A stretch of 64,000 nt of DNA, from the NCBI GenBank assembly GCA_035507035.1, contig DATJOJ010000044.1:51961-115960 (forward strand). The letters are read 5' to 3'. The translations under genes were made by a program, and so were the position numbers. The notes below the pieces were generated by a model. That model did no database searches. It had not been told where the DNA came from and worked only from the letters and a program-made list of their open reading frames with translations. The stretch is from DATJOJ01 sp035507035 (GTDB lineage: Bacteria; Acidobacteriota; Terriglobia; Terriglobales; Acidobacteriaceae). Positions 62,612 through 64,000 of this stretch are shown here, piece by piece (position 1 is the stretch's first letter; every line of letters starts with the position of its first letter).

Positions 62612-64000
62612 GCGTCGCACGTTGGGATCGTGTCAAAGAGCTGCTGCACCAGGCTCTGCTACTCACTCCCGAACAACGTACCCGGTTCCTAGATGGGGCC
62701 TGCTCTTCTGACGACGCCCTTCGCGCCGAGGTCGAGTCTCTTCTGTTGGCGGATGAAAGCGTCCGCTCCAGCTTCATGCAATCGCCCACGCTGGCCGACG
62801 AACTGGGCGTGGGCCCGGATGGGCTCGGGGCTGTAGCCACGCTGGAGGCAGGGCAAGTTTTTTCGCAGCGTTTTCACCTTGTCCGCAGGCTGGGTGAAGG
62901 CGGCATGGGACAAGTCTGGTTGGCGGAACAGACTCATCCGGTGCGGCGACTAGTCGCGCTCAAGTTGATCAAGGCGGGAATGTACGACGAGGCACTGGTG
63001 CAACGCTTCCAATCGGAGCGGCAATCGCTGGCGATCATGGATCATCCTGCCATCGCCAAGGTGTTTGACGCCGGTGCGACACCACAGGGCCAACCGTATT
63101 TCGTGATGGAGTACGTGCAGGGCTTGCCCATCACGGAATATTGCGATCAGAAGAAGCTCACGATCAGAGATCGGCTCGAACTCTTCATCCAGGTATGCGA
63201 TGGGGTACAGCATGCGCACCAGAAAGCCATCATCCATCGCGATCTGAAACCGGCAAACATCCTGGTCGTGGAAGTGGACGGCAAACCCGTGCCGCGAATT
63301 ATCGACTTCGGGCTGGCCAAGGCGACAACCCCTCAGGTTGCAGGCGAGACGATTACGCAAATGGGACATTTTATGGGCACGCCCGGATACATGAGTCCGG
63401 AGCAAGCCGATCCCAGTGTGCAGGACATCGACACGCGTACAGACGTGTATTCGTTAGCGGTGGTTCTCTACGTTTTACTCGCCGGATCACAGCCGTTTGA
63501 TGCGAAGAAATGGAAGATGCAGCCACTTGAAGAAGTGATGCGGACATTGCGCGAGGAGGAACCGCCCCGACCTAGCGCCAAGGTCAGCAGTGATCGGGAT
63601 ACGTCGGCTGCCGCCGAGGCGCGCTGTATCGAGCCGGGGCAATTGGTGAGCCTGTTGCGCGGTGATCTCGACTGGATCACGATGAAGGGACTGGAGAAGG
63701 ATCGGGCCCGGCGCTATTCCGCGCCTTCTGAGCTGGCCGCTGACATTCGGCGTTACCTGCACAACGAACCCGTAGTCGCACGCCCTGCGAGTACGGGTTA
63801 TCGTTTTAAGAAATACGTCCGGCGGCATCGGGCAGCCGTCACCGTGGCTTCGGGCGCTGCCCTCCTGCTGCTGGCTTTCGCTGTAGCACAAAGCTTTCAG
63901 TTACGGCACATCACGCAAGAGCGCGACCGCGCCAACCACGAACGAGATCGCGCCACTCGCGAGCGCGATCGCGCTACCCGTATCACGGATTTCATGACCG
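62608..64000 (+). CDS. transmembrane Ser/Thr protein kinase (3' end outside window)
   Basis: 464 codons are visible and the frame is open at the window edge. There is an N-terminal region of about 85 residues, then a complete PknB-like kinase domain: LGEGGMGQVWLAE near 96, VALKLIKAG with the catalytic Lys, IIHRDLKPANIL near 209, IDFGLAK near 233, GTPGYMSPEQA. A membrane helix follows (VTVASGAALLLLAFAVAQ, about 411-428), then heptad-like ERDRANHERDRATRERDRAT, where the window ends. Relatives continue with TPR repeats. It is translationally coupled to the ECF sigma gene and is its likely controller. Confidence 0.95.
   Translation, partial: MSVARWDRVKELLHQALLLTPEQRTRFLDGACSSDDALRAEVESLLLADESVRSSFMQSPTLADELGVGPDGLGAVATLEAGQVFSQRFHLVRRLGEGGMGQVWLAEQTHPVRRLVALKLIKAGMYDEALVQRFQSERQSLAIMDHPAIAKVFDAGATPQGQPYFVMEYVQGLPITEYCDQKKLTIRDRLELFIQVCDGVQHAHQKAIIHRDLKPANILVVEVDGKPVPRIIDFGLAKATTPQVAGETITQMGHFMGTPGYMSPEQADPSVQDIDTRTDVYSLAVVLYVLLAGSQPFDAKKWKMQPLEEVMRTLREEEPPRPSAKVSSDRDTSAAAEARCIEPGQLVSLLRGDLDWITMKGLEKDRARRYSAPSELAADIRRYLHNEPVVARPASTGYRFKKYVRRHRAAVTVASGAALLLLAFAVAQSFQLRHITQERDRANHERDRATRERDRATRITDFMT

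Overview
The window reads as a chromosomal segment of an Acidobacteriota bacterium, probably from the Koribacter/Terriglobales side. The case is circumstantial. There is a fragment resembling the acidobacterial VWFA-related family, an ECF sigma/Ser-Thr kinase pair of the type expanded in this phylum, many short proteins of soil-acidobacterial style, and a mid-to-high GC composition. I recognised no tRNA, rRNA, CRISPR array, insertion sequence or prophage.

Layout. 0.4-10.4 kb is housekeeping and signalling: a PilT/PilU-type ATPase, a STAS protein, RecX, a Lys/Ala-repeat secreted protein, a VapBC-like pair, alanyl-tRNA synthetase, a SpoIIE-type phosphatase and a Kelch protein. 10.5-17.7 kb (minus strand) is a complete Hyb-type [NiFe] uptake hydrogenase operon in the order hypA-hypB-hybO-hybA-hybB-hybC-hybD, with a possible 49-codon gene between hypB and hybO. 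18.7-25.6 kb has a MocR/PdxR regulator, a histidine kinase/NtrC-type regulator pair, and then a three-gene redox module: a membrane-anchored GcvH-like lipoyl protein, a 4x[4Fe-4S] protein and an NrfD quinone-site protein. The last two are paralogues of HybA and HybB, and no catalytic subunit is adjacent. 25.8-28 kb holds an AhpD-like protein, a DUF4331 protein and a small protein. 28-37.4 kb is a four-gene MdtABC-TolC-type RND efflux operon.

38-55 kb is a dense block of small proteins and regulators: S21, two RRM RNA-binding proteins, a receiver-like protein lacking the phospho-Asp, cold-shock protein, RpoD, tiny membrane proteins, an OmpA-family protein, a Crp/Fnr regulator and a SagB-type nitroreductase. 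It is tied together by a repeated palindrome, TGGTCA-N4-TGACCA. In four places the palindrome lies exactly 21 bp upstream of a -10 hexamer of the form NATACT, which is Class II activator geometry. One copy drives the Crp/Fnr gene itself, apparently giving a leaderless mRNA. I read this as a local stress regulon controlled by that regulator. It is the least obvious and most testable signal in the window.

56.5-64 kb encodes two large secreted proteins with beta-roll or beta-helix repeats and C-terminal peptidase S74 (phage tail-spike type) chaperone domains. They lie next to a divergent ECF sigma factor and a Ser/Thr kinase that runs off the window end.

Starts were moved from the longest open frame wherever a ribosome-binding site, family N-terminus, Tat motif or 4-base ATGA/GTGA overlap argued for it. 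Family names come from motif recognition by eye; no database search was possible.
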